In this document: positions 9,784-27,122 of the stretch, in pieces
Position numbering within the stretch: position 1 is the first letter of the stretch
Layout of the letters: each line of letters begins with the position of its first letter
DNA from: Vibrio gazogenes
GTDB lineage: Bacteria; Pseudomonadota; Gammaproteobacteria; Enterobacterales; Vibrionaceae
DNA: 64,000 bases
Direction: 5' to 3'
Assembly: GCF_002196515.1 (NCBI RefSeq)
Contig: NZ_CP018835.1
Location: 1,674,001-1,738,000 of the forward strand
The notes under the pieces: model-generated
Told to the model about the DNA's origin: nothing
What the model saw: only the letters and a program-made list of their open reading frames with translations
Database searches by the model: none
Made by a program: the position numbers and the translations under genes

Positions 9784-10669
9784 AATGTCTTCCTTTTTCT
9801 CCATTATTATCAGCCAATTGCTCAGATGTTAGCATGTCTGCTTGCCAAGATTCATATTCACCCAGAGCGGCAGTTACTTCAGCGCCCAATAGGACAATCA
9901 ACCAAGAAAAATATACCCAGATAAAGAGAATCGGAATCGCGGCTAATGCCCCGTATATAAGCTGATAAGATGGAAAGTGTGTAATATAGGCAGCAAACCC
10001 CGCTTTACTGATTTCAAACAGTAACGCGGCAACCAGCGCCCCTGACAGAGCATGACCCAACTTCACTTTTTTATTCGGAACAAGGACATACAACCCGGTA
10101 AATGCAGCAAACGAGAGTAAGAATGGCAGCCTTCTGAGTACCCACTGAGAAAATCCATGAAAGGTTTCATTGGAAACCAAGTTCAGTGACGTCATGTAGG
10201 ATGTTACAGCAAGACTCGCCCCAACCAGAAGCGGGCCTAACGTTAAAACCATCCAATACATTGAAAAGGAGAAAACCCAGCGACGCTTCTGATCAACCCG
10301 CCAGATGTAATTCAACATTTTATCAATATTAGAAATCAGCGTCAGTGCAACGACAAATAGAAATAATCCCCCTAACGCTGTCATTTTGCTCGTATTTGAT
10401 ACAAAGTCATGCAGCGCCTGATTAACCGCTTCACCAGCAGCCGGCAAGAAATGGGTAATAACAAATGTTTGAATGATTTCCCCGGCATCATTAAAAGCAG
10501 AGAACGCAGATAAGACTGAGAGTAAAACCGCCACCATCGGAACGAATGACAACAACGAGATATATGCCAGATATCCCGCATTGACCTGAATTCGATCATG
10601 AGTCACCCGACGCCATAAATATCGGGAAAAAACAACGCCAGTATCGATGATTTGTTTTGTATTCAACAC
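9755..10669 (-). CDS. yihY: YihY/UPF0761 family inner-membrane protein
   Basis: This is a polytopic inner-membrane protein with about six hydrophobic segments and the family signature [13 protein letters not shown] near the N-terminus. The family was once called BrkB or RNase BN by mistake; its real function is not settled. The GTG at 10669 has GAGG about eight bases upstream and gives 304 residues. The reading frame extends to an ATG at 10711 that lacks a ribosome-binding site. The gene overlaps dtd, and the order yihY-dtd-yiiD on one strand resembles the E. coli arrangement. The C-terminal tail is hydrophilic. Confidence 0.88.
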   Translation of the reverse strand: MLNTKQIIDTGVVFSRYLWRRVTHDRIQVNAGYLAYISLLSFVPMVAVLLSVLSAFSAFNDAGEIIQTFVITHFLPAAGEAVNQALHDFVSNTSKMTALGGLFLFVVALTLISNIDKMLNYIWRVDQKRRWVFSFSMYWMVLTLGPLLVGASLAVTSYMTSLNLVSNETFHGFSQWVLRRLPFLLSFAAFTGLYVLVPNKKVKLGHALSGALVAALLFEISKAGFAAYITHFPSYQLIYGALAAIPILFIWVYFSWLIVLLGAEVTAALGEYESWQADMLTSEQLADNNGEKGRHCDRTDSESK

Positions 10670-10834
10670 AGAGACCTCATCAGCACACGGTGGTTTTATA
10701 GATAACAACATTGTTGTTTTAAAGATGATATAAGAAAAGGAATAATTTTATCCCTTTTCTTATATCAATTGCGCAAGAATATGCATTTAGATTAGCAGGA
10801 TATTCACCGAGTGACTATATCTCATCCCGCTGAT

Positions 10835-10863
10835 AAAAAAAGGCGGAAACAATGTTCCGCCTT
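10835..10863 (-). terminator. Rho-independent terminator after typA
   Basis: Read on the minus strand, AAGGCGGAA and TTCCGCCTT form a stem followed by seven T. It lies 26 bases beyond the typA stop codon. Confidence 0.9.
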
Positions 10864-10888
10864 CATTACATCATCAGTCTATAAAGAC

Positions 10889-12718
10889 TTACTTTCCACC
10901 GCGATACGCTCTTTTACGATCATTTTCAGTAAGATGTCTCTTACGAATTCGGATGCTCGCAGGCGTCACTTCAACCAGCTCATCATCATCGATAAATTCT
11001 ATCGCTTGCTCTAGTGTGAATTTAATCGCAGGGGACAGAACCTGTGCTTCATCAGTACCAGAAGCGCGAACGTTGGTCAGTTGCTTACCTTTCAAACAGT
11101 TTACAGTTAAATCATTTGAACGGTTATGAATACCAATAACTTGCCCTTCATAAACTTCATCAGCGTGTTCAGCAAATAAACGTCCACGTTCTTGTAAGTT
11201 AAACAATGCGTAAGTCAGTGCTTTACCCGTTGCATTAGAAATCAACACACCATTATTGCGTTGACCAATAGAACCACCTTTATGTGGACCATAATGATCA
11301 AAAGTATGGTAAAGCAGGCCTGAACCAGAAGTCAGCGTCATAAACTCTGTTTGGAAACCGATTAAGCCACGAGAAGGCATCGCAAAGTCCATCCGAACCC
11401 GACCTTTGCCATCCGGTGACATATCTTTCAATTCACCTTTACGTACACCAATATTTTCCATGATGCCACCTTGATGCTCTTCCATCACATCAATAGTCAC
11501 CACTTCAAAAGGTTCAAGCAGTTGGCCATTCTCTTCTTTCAGAATAACTTCAGGACGAGAAACCGCGAGTTCAAAGCCTTCACGACGCATATTCTCGATC
11601 AAAATCGATAAATGCAATTCACCACGACCGGACACTCTGAATTTGTCTGGATCGTCAGTTTGCTCAACGCGTAGTGCCACATTATGAACCAACTCTTTTT
11701 CCAAACGCTCCAGAATATTACGAGATGTAACAAACTTCCCTTCTTTACCGGCAAACGGTGAAGTATTCACTTGGAAAGTCATCGTGACCGTCGGCTCATC
11801 AACCGAAAGTGCCGGCAATGCTTCGACGTTGTTTACATCACAAATCGTGTCTGAAATTTTCAGTTCACCCAGACCGGTAATCGCAACGATGTCACCAGCA
11901 GTCGCCCGCTCAACTTCGTGTCGCTCAAGCCCCAGATACCCCAGAACCGTCCCGACCTTACCGTTTCTCTTCTTACCGTCTGCACCAATAACGCTCACTT
12001 GCTGGTTTGCTTTGACGGTTCCGCGAGTGACTCGGCCAACACCGATAACACCAACATAAGAGCTATAATCCAGCTGGGAGATTTGCATTTGCAACGCCCC
12101 ATCAAGATCAACATTAGGAGAATCGACATTATCAACAATGGTTTGGAAAAGGGGTTCCATATTCTCGCCCGTTTCGCCTTCTTCTAGCGAAGCCCAACCA
12201 TTTAGTGCCGATGCGTAAACCACCTGGAAGTCTAACTGCTCATCCGACGCACCGAGATTATCAAACAGGTCAAATACTTGATCCATGACCCAATCAGGGC
12301 GAGCGCCTGGCCGGTCAATCTTGTTGATAACCACAATCGGTTTCAAACCATGTGCAAAGGCTTTTTGAGTAACGAAACGAGTTTGTGGCATTGGGCCATC
12401 AACGGCATCAACAATAAGCAGAACAGAGTCAACCATAGACATAATACGCTCAACTTCACCACCGAAGTCCGCGTGTCCAGGGGTGTCAACGATATTGATA
12501 TGGTAATCGTGCCAGTTAATCGCTGTATTCTTCGCTAGGATTGTAATTCCACGCTCTTTCTCAATATCATTCGAGTCCATGACTCGTTCTTCAACTTCAC
12601 CGCGAGACTGTAAAGTTCCGGATTGTTGTAATAGCTTATCAACCAAGGTCGTTTTACCGTGGTCAACGTGCGCAATGATCGCAATATTTCTTAGTTTATC
12701 AATCTGTGGTGTTGTCAT
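10889..12718 (-). CDS. typA: Ribosome-associated GTPase TypA/BipA
   Basis: BipA is a translational GTPase related to EF-G that helps 50S subunit assembly, especially in the cold and under stress. The G1 motif Ala-His-Val-Asp-His-Gly-Lys-Thr-Thr, the G2 region Arg-Gly-Ile-Thr-Ile, G3 Asp-Thr-Pro-Gly-His-Ala-Asp and G4 Asn-Lys-Ile-Asp are all present in the first 140 residues. The C-terminal BipA-specific domain ends in Lys-Arg-Ala-Tyr-Arg-Gly. ATG 12718 gives 609 residues starting Met-Thr-Thr-Pro-Gln-Ile, the usual Vibrio start; the frame extends 25 codons further upstream without conserved residues. It diverges from glnA, as in enteric bacteria. Confidence 0.97.
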   Translation of the reverse strand: MTTPQIDKLRNIAIIAHVDHGKTTLVDKLLQQSGTLQSRGEVEERVMDSNDIEKERGITILAKNTAINWHDYHINIVDTPGHADFGGEVERIMSMVDSVLLIVDAVDGPMPQTRFVTQKAFAHGLKPIVVINKIDRPGARPDWVMDQVFDLFDNLGASDEQLDFQVVYASALNGWASLEEGETGENMEPLFQTIVDNVDSPNVDLDGALQMQISQLDYSSYVGVIGVGRVTRGTVKANQQVSVIGADGKKRNGKVGTVLGYLGLERHEVERATAGDIVAITGLGELKISDTICDVNNVEALPALSVDEPTVTMTFQVNTSPFAGKEGKFVTSRNILERLEKELVHNVALRVEQTDDPDKFRVSGRGELHLSILIENMRREGFELAVSRPEVILKEENGQLLEPFEVVTIDVMEEHQGGIMENIGVRKGELKDMSPDGKGRVRMDFAMPSRGLIGFQTEFMTLTSGSGLLYHTFDHYGPHKGGSIGQRNNGVLISNATGKALTYALFNLQERGRLFAEHADEVYEGQVIGIHNRSNDLTVNCLKGKQLTNVRASGTDEAQVLSPAIKFTLEQAIEFIDDDELVEVTPASIRIRKRHLTENDRKRAYRGGK

Positions 12719-13043
12719 GGATTCATCATCATTGTAAAAGTTCAATTCCCGTTCTTTGATGTAACTGGATTTCGGGATAAAAAAAACGCTCAATAATGTA
12801 CCAGATTTTGAAGAAATGCCCAGAAATATGTGATCTAAAACAGGCTTATTTCTTCTATTCGTACATTAAGTCACTCTTCTAGAGTTTAGTCTTTGGAATC
12901 CATCACGTTCAGAAATAGTTGAGATCACAACTTTTCACGAGCAGAAAGCAGAAAAAACAATCAAATGCTATTTGACAAATTGCCTACTCATAGGGCTGAA
13001 TAGAGAAGCGGTTGACAACTATTGGTGCAACTGAAATTTAAAC
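12719..13043. other. Non-coding upstream part of the typA-glnA divergent region
   Basis: This 325-base stretch is the typA-proximal half of the intergenic region. It must hold the typA promoter, but I cannot pick one with confidence. A lone half site TTGGTGCAA lies near 13022 and may be an outlying part of the NtrC-binding area described next. Confidence 0.4.
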
Positions 13044-13058
13044 GCACCATATTAGTGC
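13044..13058 (+). promoter_or_regulatory. NtrC-binding site upstream of glnA
   Basis: GCACCATATTAGTGC is an imperfect palindrome matching the NtrC operator pattern TGCAC-N5-GGTGCA read on the other strand. It is centred about 120 bases upstream of the expected start set by the sigma-54 element at 13144, a normal enhancer distance. A weaker half site TTTAGTGCA lies near 13073-13081. Confidence 0.8.
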
Positions 13059-13143
13059 AATGCGCAAATCATTTTAGTGCAATGATTGATAATTGAAAGC
13101 TCGTTATCTTATTAAGACATTGAATTAAAAGGATTTTTAATCA

Positions 13144-13159
13144 TGGCACGATTTTGGCT
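13144..13159 (+). promoter_or_regulatory. Sigma-54 promoter of glnA
   Basis: TGGCACGATTTTGGCT matches the -24/-12 pattern TGGCACG-N4-TTGC apart from one base, with the invariant GG and GC at the correct 10-base spacing. With the NtrC site upstream it would give nitrogen-limited transcription of glnA from about 13170. Confidence 0.85.
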
Positions 13160-13260
13160 AGTAAAGTTTTAGCTTTAGTTAACGTGATAAACACAAAGTT
13201 AATTGATGCTTAAACCAAGTCGAGCTTTTACCGATTTTTTAACACTGGAGGTTGTCCAAG

Positions 13261-14670
13261 ATGTCAGTAGAAAATGTTCTATCGCTGATCCAAGAAAACG
13301 AAGTTAAGTTTGTTGATTTACGCTTTACAGATACAAAGGGTAAAGAGCAACACGTTTCTATTCCTGCTCACCAAATCGATGCTGACTTCTTCGAAGAAGG
13401 TAAAATGTTTGATGGTTCATCTATTGCCGGCTGGAAAGGAATTAACGAATCTGACATGGTCCTGATGCCAGATGCCTCAACTGCTGTTTTAGACCCATTT
13501 ACAGAAGACTCCACATTAAATATCCGTTGTGACATTTTAGAGCCGGCAACTATGCAAGGCTACGATCGTGACCCACGTTCGATTGCACAACGCGCTGAAG
13601 AATATATGCGTTCTACAGGTATCGCGGACACTGTGTTATTCGGTCCTGAACCAGAATTCTTCCTGTTTGACGATGTAAAATACTCAACTAACATGTCCGG
13701 TTCTTTCTACAAAATCGATGACATAGAAGCTGCATGGAACACAGGATCAGAGATCGAGGGCGGAAACAAAGGTCACCGTCCAGGCGTTAAAGGGGGTTAC
13801 TTCCCTGTTGCTCCTGTTGACTCATCTCAGGACATCCGTAGTGCGATGTGTCTGATTATGGAAGAGATGGGACTGGTTGTTGAAGCACACCACCACGAAG
13901 TCGCAACCGCAGGTCAGAACGAAATTGCTTGCCGTTTCAACACCATGACACTGAAAGCAGATGAGATCCAAATCTATAAGTACGTTGTTCATAACGTTGC
14001 TCATGCATTTGGTAAAACTGCGACTTTCATGCCGAAACCACTTGTCGGCGACAACGGTTCTGGTATGCATTGTCACCAATCTCTGGCAAAAGATGGTGTT
14101 AACCTATTTGCTGGTGATAAGTACGGCGGTTTGTCTGAAACAGCATTGTTCTACATTGGTGGTATCATCAAACATGCTCGTGCAATCAACGCATTCGCGA
14201 ATGCTTCAACAAACTCATACAAGCGTTTGGTTCCAGGATTCGAAGCACCAGTTATGCTTGCTTACTCTGCTCGTAACCGCAGTGCATCAATCCGTATTCC
14301 TGTCGTGCCAAGTCCTAAAGGACGTCGTATCGAAGTTCGATTCCCTGACCCAACAGCCAACCCATATTTGGCTTTCGCTGCGATGCTGATGGCTGGTCTA
14401 GACGGAATTAAGAACAAGATTCACCCTGGAGATTCAGCAGATAAAGACCTGTATGACCTGCCAGCAGAAGAAGCAGCACAAATTCCAACGGTTGCAGAGT
14501 CTTTCCAACAAGCATTGGAAGCTTTGGATGCAGATCGTGAATTCTTGACTGCGGGTGGCGTATTCTCTGATGATTTCATCGATTCTTATATTGCTCTGAA
14601 ATCAGATGATGTAACTCGCATCAATATGACGACTCACCCACTTGAATTCGACATGTACTACTCTGTATAA
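13261..14670 (+). CDS. glnA: Glutamine synthetase, type I
   Basis: This dodecameric enzyme makes glutamine from glutamate, ammonia and ATP and is the centre of nitrogen assimilation. The N-terminal Phe-Val-Asp-Leu-Arg-Phe-Thr-Asp and the Phe-Asp-Gly-Ser-Ser-Ile beta-grasp signature are present, as are Gly-Pro-Glu-Pro-Glu-Phe-Phe, the ATP-site region ending [12 protein letters not shown], and the Asn-Arg-Ser-Ala-Ser-Ile-Arg-Ile segment. Tyr in Lys-Asp-Leu-Tyr-Asp-Leu-Pro (about residue 397) is the adenylylation site. ATG 13261 follows GGAGG by 11 bases and gives 469 residues; an in-frame TTG nine bases earlier is not needed. Regulation by NtrC and sigma-54 is visible upstream. Confidence 0.98.
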   Translation: MSVENVLSLIQENEVKFVDLRFTDTKGKEQHVSIPAHQIDADFFEEGKMFDGSSIAGWKGINESDMVLMPDASTAVLDPFTEDSTLNIRCDILEPATMQGYDRDPRSIAQRAEEYMRSTGIADTVLFGPEPEFFLFDDVKYSTNMSGSFYKIDDIEAAWNTGSEIEGGNKGHRPGVKGGYFPVAPVDSSQDIRSAMCLIMEEMGLVVEAHHHEVATAGQNEIACRFNTMTLKADEIQIYKYVVHNVAHAFGKTATFMPKPLVGDNGSGMHCHQSLAKDGVNLFAGDKYGGLSETALFYIGGIIKHARAINAFANASTNSYKRLVPGFEAPVMLAYSARNRSASIRIPVVPSPKGRRIEVRFPDPTANPYLAFAAMLMAGLDGIKNKIHPGDSADKDLYDLPAEEAAQIPTVAESFQQALEALDADREFLTAGGVFSDDFIDSYIALKSDDVTRINMTTHPLEFDMYYSV

Positions 14671-14697
14671 GTCCATATTTCATACCAAAATGATCAG

Positions 14698-14722
14698 GCC
14701 CGCCCTTTGGCGGGCTTTTTTA
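14698..14722 (+). terminator. Rho-independent terminator after glnA
   Basis: GCCCGCC and GGCGGGC form a GC-rich stem around CTTT and are followed by six T. It separates glnA from glnL-glnG, so the latter can be expressed from their own promoter. Confidence 0.93.
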
Positions 14723-14940
14723 CACCAACTGACGATTACTTATTGAAATATCATTATAAATCCTTTCGTAAACCGCACAAACAAAGCGCATATCGGGCAA
14801 GATAATTGCATTCATATTTAATGTAATAAACCATGGCTACAGCTGTCGTGAAATTGGACTCAAAACGCTGTTGATCTGACTGATTTCAAAGAAGAGAGAC
14901 TTGTATTTATCCCTTAGTTAGCCATACTCATTCTATTAAC
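14723..14940 (+). other. Non-coding leader between glnA and glnL
   Basis: This stretch lies between the glnA terminator and the NtrC operator of glnL. I see no gene. A sigma-70 promoter for glnL is expected near 14900-14940 but is not obvious by eye. Confidence 0.35.
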
Positions 14941-14956
14941 GCACCATTTTTGTGCA
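14941..14956 (+). promoter_or_regulatory. NtrC-binding site (operator) of glnL-glnG
   Basis: GCACCATTTTTGTGCA is a near-perfect NtrC palindrome ending 30 bases before the glnL start. In enteric bacteria a site in this place lets NtrC repress its own operon when not strongly activated; the same role is inferred here. Confidence 0.8.
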
Positions 14957-14986
14957 ATGCGTCATTTTGGAACATGGTGACCACTC

Positions 14987-16036
14987 ATGAGTAGTGAACT
15001 TAGTACAACAATATTGAACAATATTGTGACATCCACATTGATACTGGATGAGTCTTTATGCGTCCGCTATGCGAACCCTTCAGCAGAGCAGCTATTCTCA
15101 CAAAGTGCCAAGCGGATTATCAATCAACCTCTATCCAATTTAATTCAACATGCATCTCTTGACCTCGCGCTCCTCTCACAACCATTACAGAGCGGCCAAA
15201 GTATTACCGATAGTGACGTAACATTTGTCGTCGATGGTAAACCCCTAATGCTAGAAGTCACGGTTAGCCCGTTAACTTGGCAAAAGAAATTAATGCTATT
15301 AGTTGAGATGAGGAAAATCGGTCAACAGCGCCGTTTGAGCCAGGAATTAAACCAACATGCCCAACAACAGGCTGCGAAGTTACTCGTGCGAGGATTGGCC
15401 CATGAGATTAAGAATCCACTGGGAGGGCTACGAGGCGCAGCACAATTATTAGAGAGAATGCTCCCAGATCAGAGTCTGACGGAATACACCCAAATTATTA
15501 TTGAACAGGCTGACCGACTTCGATCTTTGGTTGATAGACTCCTTGGGCCCCAGAAACCCGGGAAGAAAAGATCTGAAAACTTACACTTAATTCTCGAGAA
15601 GGTCCGTCAATTGGTCGAACTCGATGCTCGTTCTCACCTTGTGATTGAACGCGATTATGACCCAAGTTTACCCAATCTCATGATGGATATGGATCAAATT
15701 GAACAGGCACTACTGAATATTGTTAGTAATGCTGCACAAATTTTGTCCTCACAACAACATGGTAAAATTACACTCCGCACCAGAACAGTGCATCAAGCCA
15801 ATATTCATGGACAGCGGCACAAGCTTGTGGCCCGAATTGAAATCATTGATAACGGACCGGGAATTCCCAACGAGTTGCAAGATACGCTCTTCTATCCAAT
15901 GGTCAGCGGAAGAGAAGGTGGTAGCGGACTAGGATTATCGATTTCTCAAAATTTAATCGATCAACATAATGGCAAGATCGAGGTTGAAAGCTGGCCGGGA
16001 CGGACCGTTTTCACCATCTATCTACCGATAAATTAA
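14987..16036 (+). CDS. glnL: Nitrogen-regulation sensor kinase NtrB
   Basis: NtrB phosphorylates and, with PII, dephosphorylates NtrC according to nitrogen status. The soluble 349-residue protein has an N-terminal PAS domain (about residues 8-110). It then has the phospho-acceptor His in Gly-Leu-Ala-His-Glu-Ile-Lys-Asn-Pro-Leu-Gly-Gly (about residue 139), the N box Asn-Ile-Val-Ser-Asn-Ala-Ala, the G1 box Asp-Asn-Gly-Pro-Gly-Ile-Pro and the G2 box Gly-Gly-Ser-Gly-Leu-Gly-Leu. There is no membrane segment, as expected for a cytoplasmic sensor. glnG follows after 108 bases, and an NtrC operator precedes the gene. Confidence 0.96.
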   Translation: MSSELSTTILNNIVTSTLILDESLCVRYANPSAEQLFSQSAKRIINQPLSNLIQHASLDLALLSQPLQSGQSITDSDVTFVVDGKPLMLEVTVSPLTWQKKLMLLVEMRKIGQQRRLSQELNQHAQQQAAKLLVRGLAHEIKNPLGGLRGAAQLLERMLPDQSLTEYTQIIIEQADRLRSLVDRLLGPQKPGKKRSENLHLILEKVRQLVELDARSHLVIERDYDPSLPNLMMDMDQIEQALLNIVSNAAQILSSQQHGKITLRTRTVHQANIHGQRHKLVARIEIIDNGPGIPNELQDTLFYPMVSGREGGSGLGLSISQNLIDQHNGKIEVESWPGRTVFTIYLPIN

Positions 16037-16144
16037 TCATGATGCTCCGTTCAATGATAGAACCAATGAACGAACCATTTATGGAACAAAATTTTTAACA
16101 CTTAGCGAACGTTAGTGACAGATGCTGTTTAAGGAATACTGATT

Positions 16145-17548
16145 ATGAGTAAAGGATACGTATGGGTTGTCGATGACGATAGCTCTATTCGATGGGTGAT
16201 GGAAAAAACCCTGTCTTCAGCCAACATTAAATGTGAAACTTTCTCTGATGCAGAAAGTGTTCTGATGGCTCTGGAAAGAGAATCTCCTGACGTATTAGTA
16301 TCCGACATACGTATGCCCGGTATCGATGGTATCGAGCTATTACATCAAGTCCACTCCCGCTCACCCGAGCTTCCTGTCATCATTATGACGGCTCATTCTG
16401 ATCTAGATGCCGCAGTAAACGCCTATCAAAAAGGCGCTTTTGAATACCTCCCCAAGCCTTTTGATGTCGATGAAACACTCACGTTGGTTGAACGCGCCAT
16501 TGCTCATGGTCAAGAGCAGCGAAAAGATCAGTCGGGACGCCTGACACATACAGATGATACTCCTGAGATTATTGGTGAAGCTCCGGCCATGCAAGAAGTA
16601 TTCAGGGCCATCGGACGTCTTTCACGTTCTTCAATTTCTGTATTAATCAATGGTGAATCAGGAACAGGGAAAGAACTAGTCGCTCATGCTTTACATCGAC
16701 ATAGTCCACGGGCGCAGAAGCCGTTTATTGCCTTAAATATGGCCGCAATTCCGAAAGACTTGATTGAATCAGAGTTGTTCGGCCATGAAAAAGGAGCATT
16801 TACCGGTGCAAACAATGTCAGACAAGGTCGCTTTGAACAAGCGAATGGCGGAACATTATTTCTGGATGAAATAGGTGACATGCCACTCGATATTCAAACG
16901 AGATTGCTACGTGTGCTGGCTGATGGGCAATTTTATCGTGTTGGTGGGCATTCAGCCATCAAAGTAGATGTTCGAATTGTTGCTGCAACGCATCAGAACC
17001 TCGAGAAACTGGTTCATCAGGGTAAGTTTCGGGAAGATCTATTTCATCGCTTAAACGTCATTAGAATTCAAATTCCTGCACTCAGAGAGCGTCGGCAAGA
17101 CATCGAAAAGCTAACTAAACATTTTCTAGCACTTGCGGCCAAGGAGCTCGGTGTGGAAATGAAAACACTGCATCCCAAATCATTGGAGATCCTGAATCGT
17201 CTCGATTGGGCGGGTAATGTTCGCCAGTTAGAAAATATGTGCCGTTGGCTAACAGTCATGGCAAGTGGTACAGAAGTTCTTCCCAATGACTTACCCTCAG
17301 AACTGTTGTCAGAAAAGAAAAATGTTGAATTCGACCATGATTCCAGTTGGCAGAAACAATTGGACGCGTGGGCAAGAACAGCATTGTCAGCAGGTGAAAC
17401 TGATCTTTTATCCTATGCTTTACCAGAATTTGAGCGAATCCTTTTAGAAGCTGCGTTAAATCATACCAATGGACATAAACAAGATGCAGCAAAAGTACTG
17501 GGGTGGGGGCGAAATACATTGACTCGAAAATTAAAGGAACTTTACTAA
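16145..17548 (+). CDS. glnG: Nitrogen-regulation response regulator NtrC
   Basis: NtrC activates sigma-54 promoters such as glnA when phosphorylated. It has a receiver domain with Asp-Asp-Asp near the start and phospho-acceptor Asp54 in Val-Ser-Asp-Ile-Arg-Met-Pro-Gly. The AAA+ domain has Walker A Gly-Glu-Ser-Gly-Thr-Gly-Lys-Glu, the sigma-54-contacting Gly-Ala-Phe-Thr-Gly-Ala loop, and Walker B Gly-Gly-Thr-Leu-Phe-Leu-Asp-Glu. A C-terminal Fis-type helix-turn-helix ends in [10 protein letters not shown]. At 467 residues it has the family length. It is the second gene of the glnL-glnG operon. Confidence 0.97.
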   Translation: MSKGYVWVVDDDSSIRWVMEKTLSSANIKCETFSDAESVLMALERESPDVLVSDIRMPGIDGIELLHQVHSRSPELPVIIMTAHSDLDAAVNAYQKGAFEYLPKPFDVDETLTLVERAIAHGQEQRKDQSGRLTHTDDTPEIIGEAPAMQEVFRAIGRLSRSSISVLINGESGTGKELVAHALHRHSPRAQKPFIALNMAAIPKDLIESELFGHEKGAFTGANNVRQGRFEQANGGTLFLDEIGDMPLDIQTRLLRVLADGQFYRVGGHSAIKVDVRIVAATHQNLEKLVHQGKFREDLFHRLNVIRIQIPALRERRQDIEKLTKHFLALAAKELGVEMKTLHPKSLEILNRLDWAGNVRQLENMCRWLTVMASGTEVLPNDLPSELLSEKKNVEFDHDSSWQKQLDAWARTALSAGETDLLSYALPEFERILLEAALNHTNGHKQDAAKVLGWGRNTLTRKLKELY

Positions 17549-17591
17549 ACATCACTCATTTTTTGTGAGAACAAAAAATCGGCTTCAGTGA

Positions 17592-17625
17592 CTATATTGC
17601 TATTGCTTTCCCAATAGCAATATAG
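17592..17625. repeat. Perfect 14-bp inverted repeat between ntrC and the rRNA region
   Basis: CTATATTGCTATTG and CAATAGCAATATAG are exact complements separated by CTTTCC. No T-run follows on the plus strand. On the minus strand a GATTTTTTG tail occurs about 15 bases further on, so it may help end transcription of the tRNA-like region or of ntrC. No gene is convincing in 17549-17763. Confidence 0.6.
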
Positions 17626-17763
17626 CTCGCTCGCAGTTACCTCAACTCGATGAGTCATATATTGCCAAATGCTGCTTAGTGCGTAAACGAAGGCAAATGA
17701 TTCATTCCATTTTGTAAGGGCTATAACGAAAAGGGGAGTTGGCGAAGAAGCCATCTCTTTACA

Positions 17764-17847
17764 GGGATTCGAACCCGCGATTGCCTCACGGCAGCGTGAC
17801 AGGCCGCCGTTTTTAAAAAGAAGGCTAACCCACTGAACGACCGCGCC
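17764..17847 (-). pseudogene. Degenerate tRNA-Asp-like sequence, copy 1
   Basis: Read on the minus strand it keeps the tRNA-Asp D-arm (GTTCAGTGGGTTAG), the anticodon loop CTGTCAC with anticodon GTC on a six-pair stem, and a T-arm GCGGGTTCGAATCCC. It is broken elsewhere. About 14 extra bases (including TTCTTTTTAAAAA) lie between D-arm and anticodon stem, and about 12 extra bases (TGCCGTGAGGCA, itself a hairpin) lie before the T-arm. The 3' acceptor strand no longer pairs with the 5' end and there is no CCA. It is a tandem copy of the intact tRNA-Asp at 18133. A functional non-tRNA RNA is possible but unproven. Confidence 0.7.
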
Positions 17848-17894
17848 ACTTGGACTGTTGATGAAACAATAGGAATCGGTCTTTACGCCAGATA

Positions 17895-17922
17895 CAAAAA
17901 ACCTTGGTATCACGACCAAGGT
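17895..17922 (-). terminator. Terminator-like hairpin between the two degenerate tRNA-Asp copies
   Basis: On the minus strand ACCTTGGT and ACCAAGGT form an 8-bp stem followed by a T-run. It duplicates the hairpin at 18092-18121, showing that the repeated unit was tRNA-Asp plus its terminator. Confidence 0.75.
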
Positions 17923-17952
17923 TTCAAATAAGTGGCCTTCCCTTTACGGATA

Positions 17953-18043
17953 AGCGGACGGGACTCGAACCCGCGATTGCCTCACGCCAGCGTGACAGGT
18001 CGCTGTTTTTAAAAAGAAGGCTAACCCACTGAACGACCGTGCC
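17953..18043 (-). pseudogene. Degenerate tRNA-Asp-like sequence, copy 2
   Basis: It carries the same two insertions as copy 1 at the same places (after the D-arm and before the T-arm) and keeps CTGTCAC and GCGGGTTCGAGTCCC. The canonical anticodon stem is damaged, although a shifted CAGCG/CGCTG stem can form. The acceptor ends do not pair and CCA is replaced. The shared insertions mean both copies descend from one already altered copy rather than from independent decay of tRNA-Asp. Confidence 0.72.
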
Positions 18044-18091
18044 ACTCGGACTGTTGATGAGACGTAAGAATGGGGCTCTATTCGCCAGATA

Positions 18092-18121
18092 CAAAAAAAC
18101 CTTGGTATCAACGACCAAGGT
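18092..18121 (-). terminator. Terminator after tRNA-Asp (end of rRNA operon 1)
   Basis: ACCTTGGT and ACCAAGGT pair around TGATACG-type loop bases and are followed on the minus strand by seven T. It sits just beyond the tRNA-Asp 3' end and is the natural end of the rRNA transcript. Confidence 0.88.
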
Positions 18122-18132
18122 TTCAAAATAAG

Positions 18133-18209
18133 TGGCGGAGCGGACGGGACTCGAACCCGCGACCCCCGGCGTGACAGGCCGGTATTCTAACCAACTGAAC
18201 TACCGCTCC
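18133..18209 (-). tRNA. tRNA-Asp (anticodon GTC)
   Basis: The 77-base gene has a paired acceptor (GGAGCGG with CCGCTCC), D-arm, five-pair anticodon stem CCGGC/GCCGG with loop CTGTCAC, T-arm GCGGGTTCGAGTCCC and an encoded CCA. It lies about 90 bases after the 5S gene on the same strand, the distal-tRNA position also seen in some enteric rRNA operons. Confidence 0.97.
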
Positions 18210-18301
18210 ACTCAATTTTTTACCAAATAAAGTCTTATTGATTAGATGCTTTATTTAGTTTTGCCTTCAGATTTTTCAAAATCTGAAAACAAGGAAGTAA
18301 G

Positions 18302-18417
18302 CCTGGCGATGTCCTACTCTCACATGGGGAGACCCCACACTACCATCGGCGCTGTTTCGTTTCACGTCTGAGTTCGGCATGGAATCAGGTGGGTCCAAAA
18401 CGCTATCGTCGCCAAGC
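18302..18417 (-). rRNA. rrf: 5S ribosomal RNA (operon 1)
   Basis: The minus-strand sequence begins TGCTTGGCGACGATAGC and ends CATCGCCAGGC, the paired ends of gammaproteobacterial 5S rRNA. The internal ACTCAGACGTGAAAC and GTGTGGGGTCTCCCC segments are also present. Ends are placed by pairing and may be off by a base or two. Confidence 0.96.
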
Positions 18418-18498
18418 AAATTCTTTCAATTCGAAAAGCTGATTCTCTCTACACAATCAAGTCTCTTATGAGCCCTAAAACCCCTTCGGTGTTGTATG

Positions 18499-21385
<2,887 letters not shown>

Positions 21386-21685
21386 ATACAACCCGAAGAA
21401 GTTTCGAGCTGCATTATCAGCAACCTAGGTGTCTCTCATTATTTTACATGAGTGAGAGACTGGTTTTGCCGGACTCAATTGAATAGACACTAAATCGTGT
21501 CATTCCAAGAACACTTGATTGTGTTGGTCTTTCTCTTTCGAGAAAGGATTGAGAACTTTTACAAATAATCGTCTGTTTCCAAAGAAACACACATTATTTT
21601 GTCAGCTTTCCAAATTGTTAAAGAGCAAAGATTTTGTATATTACAAAACCATTTTTAAAGATTCTGTCTTAAAAACCCTTAAAGA
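21386..21685 (-). other. 23S-tRNA spacer of operon 1 with boxA
   Basis: This 300-base spacer separates the 23S 5' end from tRNA-Ala. It contains the boxA antitermination sequence GCTCTTTAACAATT on the minus strand at 21614-21627. The flanking sequences pair to form the RNase III stem around 23S. It is the same as the operon 2 spacer (26823-27122) apart from one base near the tRNA. No gene is present. Confidence 0.8.
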
Positions 21686-21761
<76 letters not shown>

Positions 21762-21824
21762 ATAACTCTCTTTGCTTATAAACCAAGTCAATCTGTGTGG
21801 ACACTCATCTCAAATATCTTTTCG

Positions 21825-23367
<1,543 letters not shown>

Positions 23368-23738
23368 AGTTTTTGTGACACCGAAGTGTCGGCTCAATGA
23401 ATACTGCTTTTCGTCTCCGCTTTAAAAAAAGCAGAAGCAAAAAGTGACATTACATAAGTAATGTTGAATTGACTGTGCTCTTGTCAGATAACAGTAAACT
23501 GCTTTCCAACTTGATATTGGTCACTCGGTTCATTGATAAAATCTTATTGGATATTTATCGACGAGCGCCCACACAGATTGATTGGTCTATATTGTTAAAG
23601 AGCTTTGCTTTCAGTGCTTTAGCACTTAGGCAGGACGCGTATAATACGCCACCTACTTTGAAAGTCAACATAAAACTTTCATCTTCTGAAAAGCTTTATG
23701 GTGACTTGCTTCTGTTGAAGCAAGTAACAAAATTAAAG
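23368..23738 (-). promoter_or_regulatory. Promoter and leader of rRNA operon 1
   Basis: This region lies between 16S of operon 1 and 5S of operon 2. On the minus strand TTGACT (23663-23668) and TATTAT (23641-23646) are 16 bases apart and followed by ACGCGTCCTGCC, a GC-rich discriminator as in stringently controlled rRNA promoters. A boxA sequence GCTCTTTAACAAT lies at 23591-23603 in the leader. A 9-bp hairpin (ACTTGCTTC/GAAGCAAGT, 23704-23725) just after operon 2's 5S may mark the end of that transcript, but it lacks a T-run, so read-through is possible. Confidence 0.8.
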
Positions 23739-23854
23739 CCTGGCGATGTCCTACTCTCACATGGGGAGACCCCACACTACCATCGGCGCTGTTTCGTTTC
23801 ACGTCTGAGTTCGGCATGGAATCAGGTGGGTCCAAAACGCTATCGTCGCCAAGC
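23739..23854 (-). rRNA. rrf: 5S ribosomal RNA (operon 2)
   Basis: This copy looks the same as the operon 1 5S gene, shifted by 5,437 bases, with the same paired ends. Confidence 0.96.
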
Positions 23855-23935
23855 AAATTCTTTCAATTCGAAAAGCTGATTCTCTCTACACAATCAAGTC
23901 TCTTATGAGCCCTAAAACCCCTTCGGTGTTGTATG

Positions 23936-26822
<2,887 letters not shown>

Positions 26823-27122
26823 ATACAACCCGAAGAAGTTTCGAGCTGCATTATCAGCAACCTAGGTGTCTCTCATTATTTTACATGAGTGAGAGACTGG
26901 TTTTGCCGGACTCAATTGAATAGACACTAAATCGTGTCATTCCAAGAACACTTGATTGTGTTGGTCTTTCTCTTTCGAGAAAGGATTGAGAACTTTTACA
27001 AATAATCGTCTGTTTCCAAAGAAACACACATTATTTTGTCAGCTTTCCAAATTGTTAAAGAGCAAAGATTTTGTATATTACAAAACCATTTTTAAAGATT
27101 CTGTCTTAAAAACCTTTAAAGA
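26823..27122 (-). other. 23S-tRNA spacer of operon 2 with boxA
   Basis: It matches the operon 1 spacer apart from one base near the tRNA, and includes boxA on the minus strand at 27051-27064. The similarity breaks down only at the anticodon arm of the spacer tRNA and beyond its 5' end, where operon 2 gains tRNA-Ile. Confidence 0.8.

Noticed and set aside
17545..17919. 124-codon minus-strand frame after ntrC
   Set aside because: It runs through a degenerate tRNA-Asp copy and a terminator hairpin, overlaps the ntrC end, and resembles no protein.
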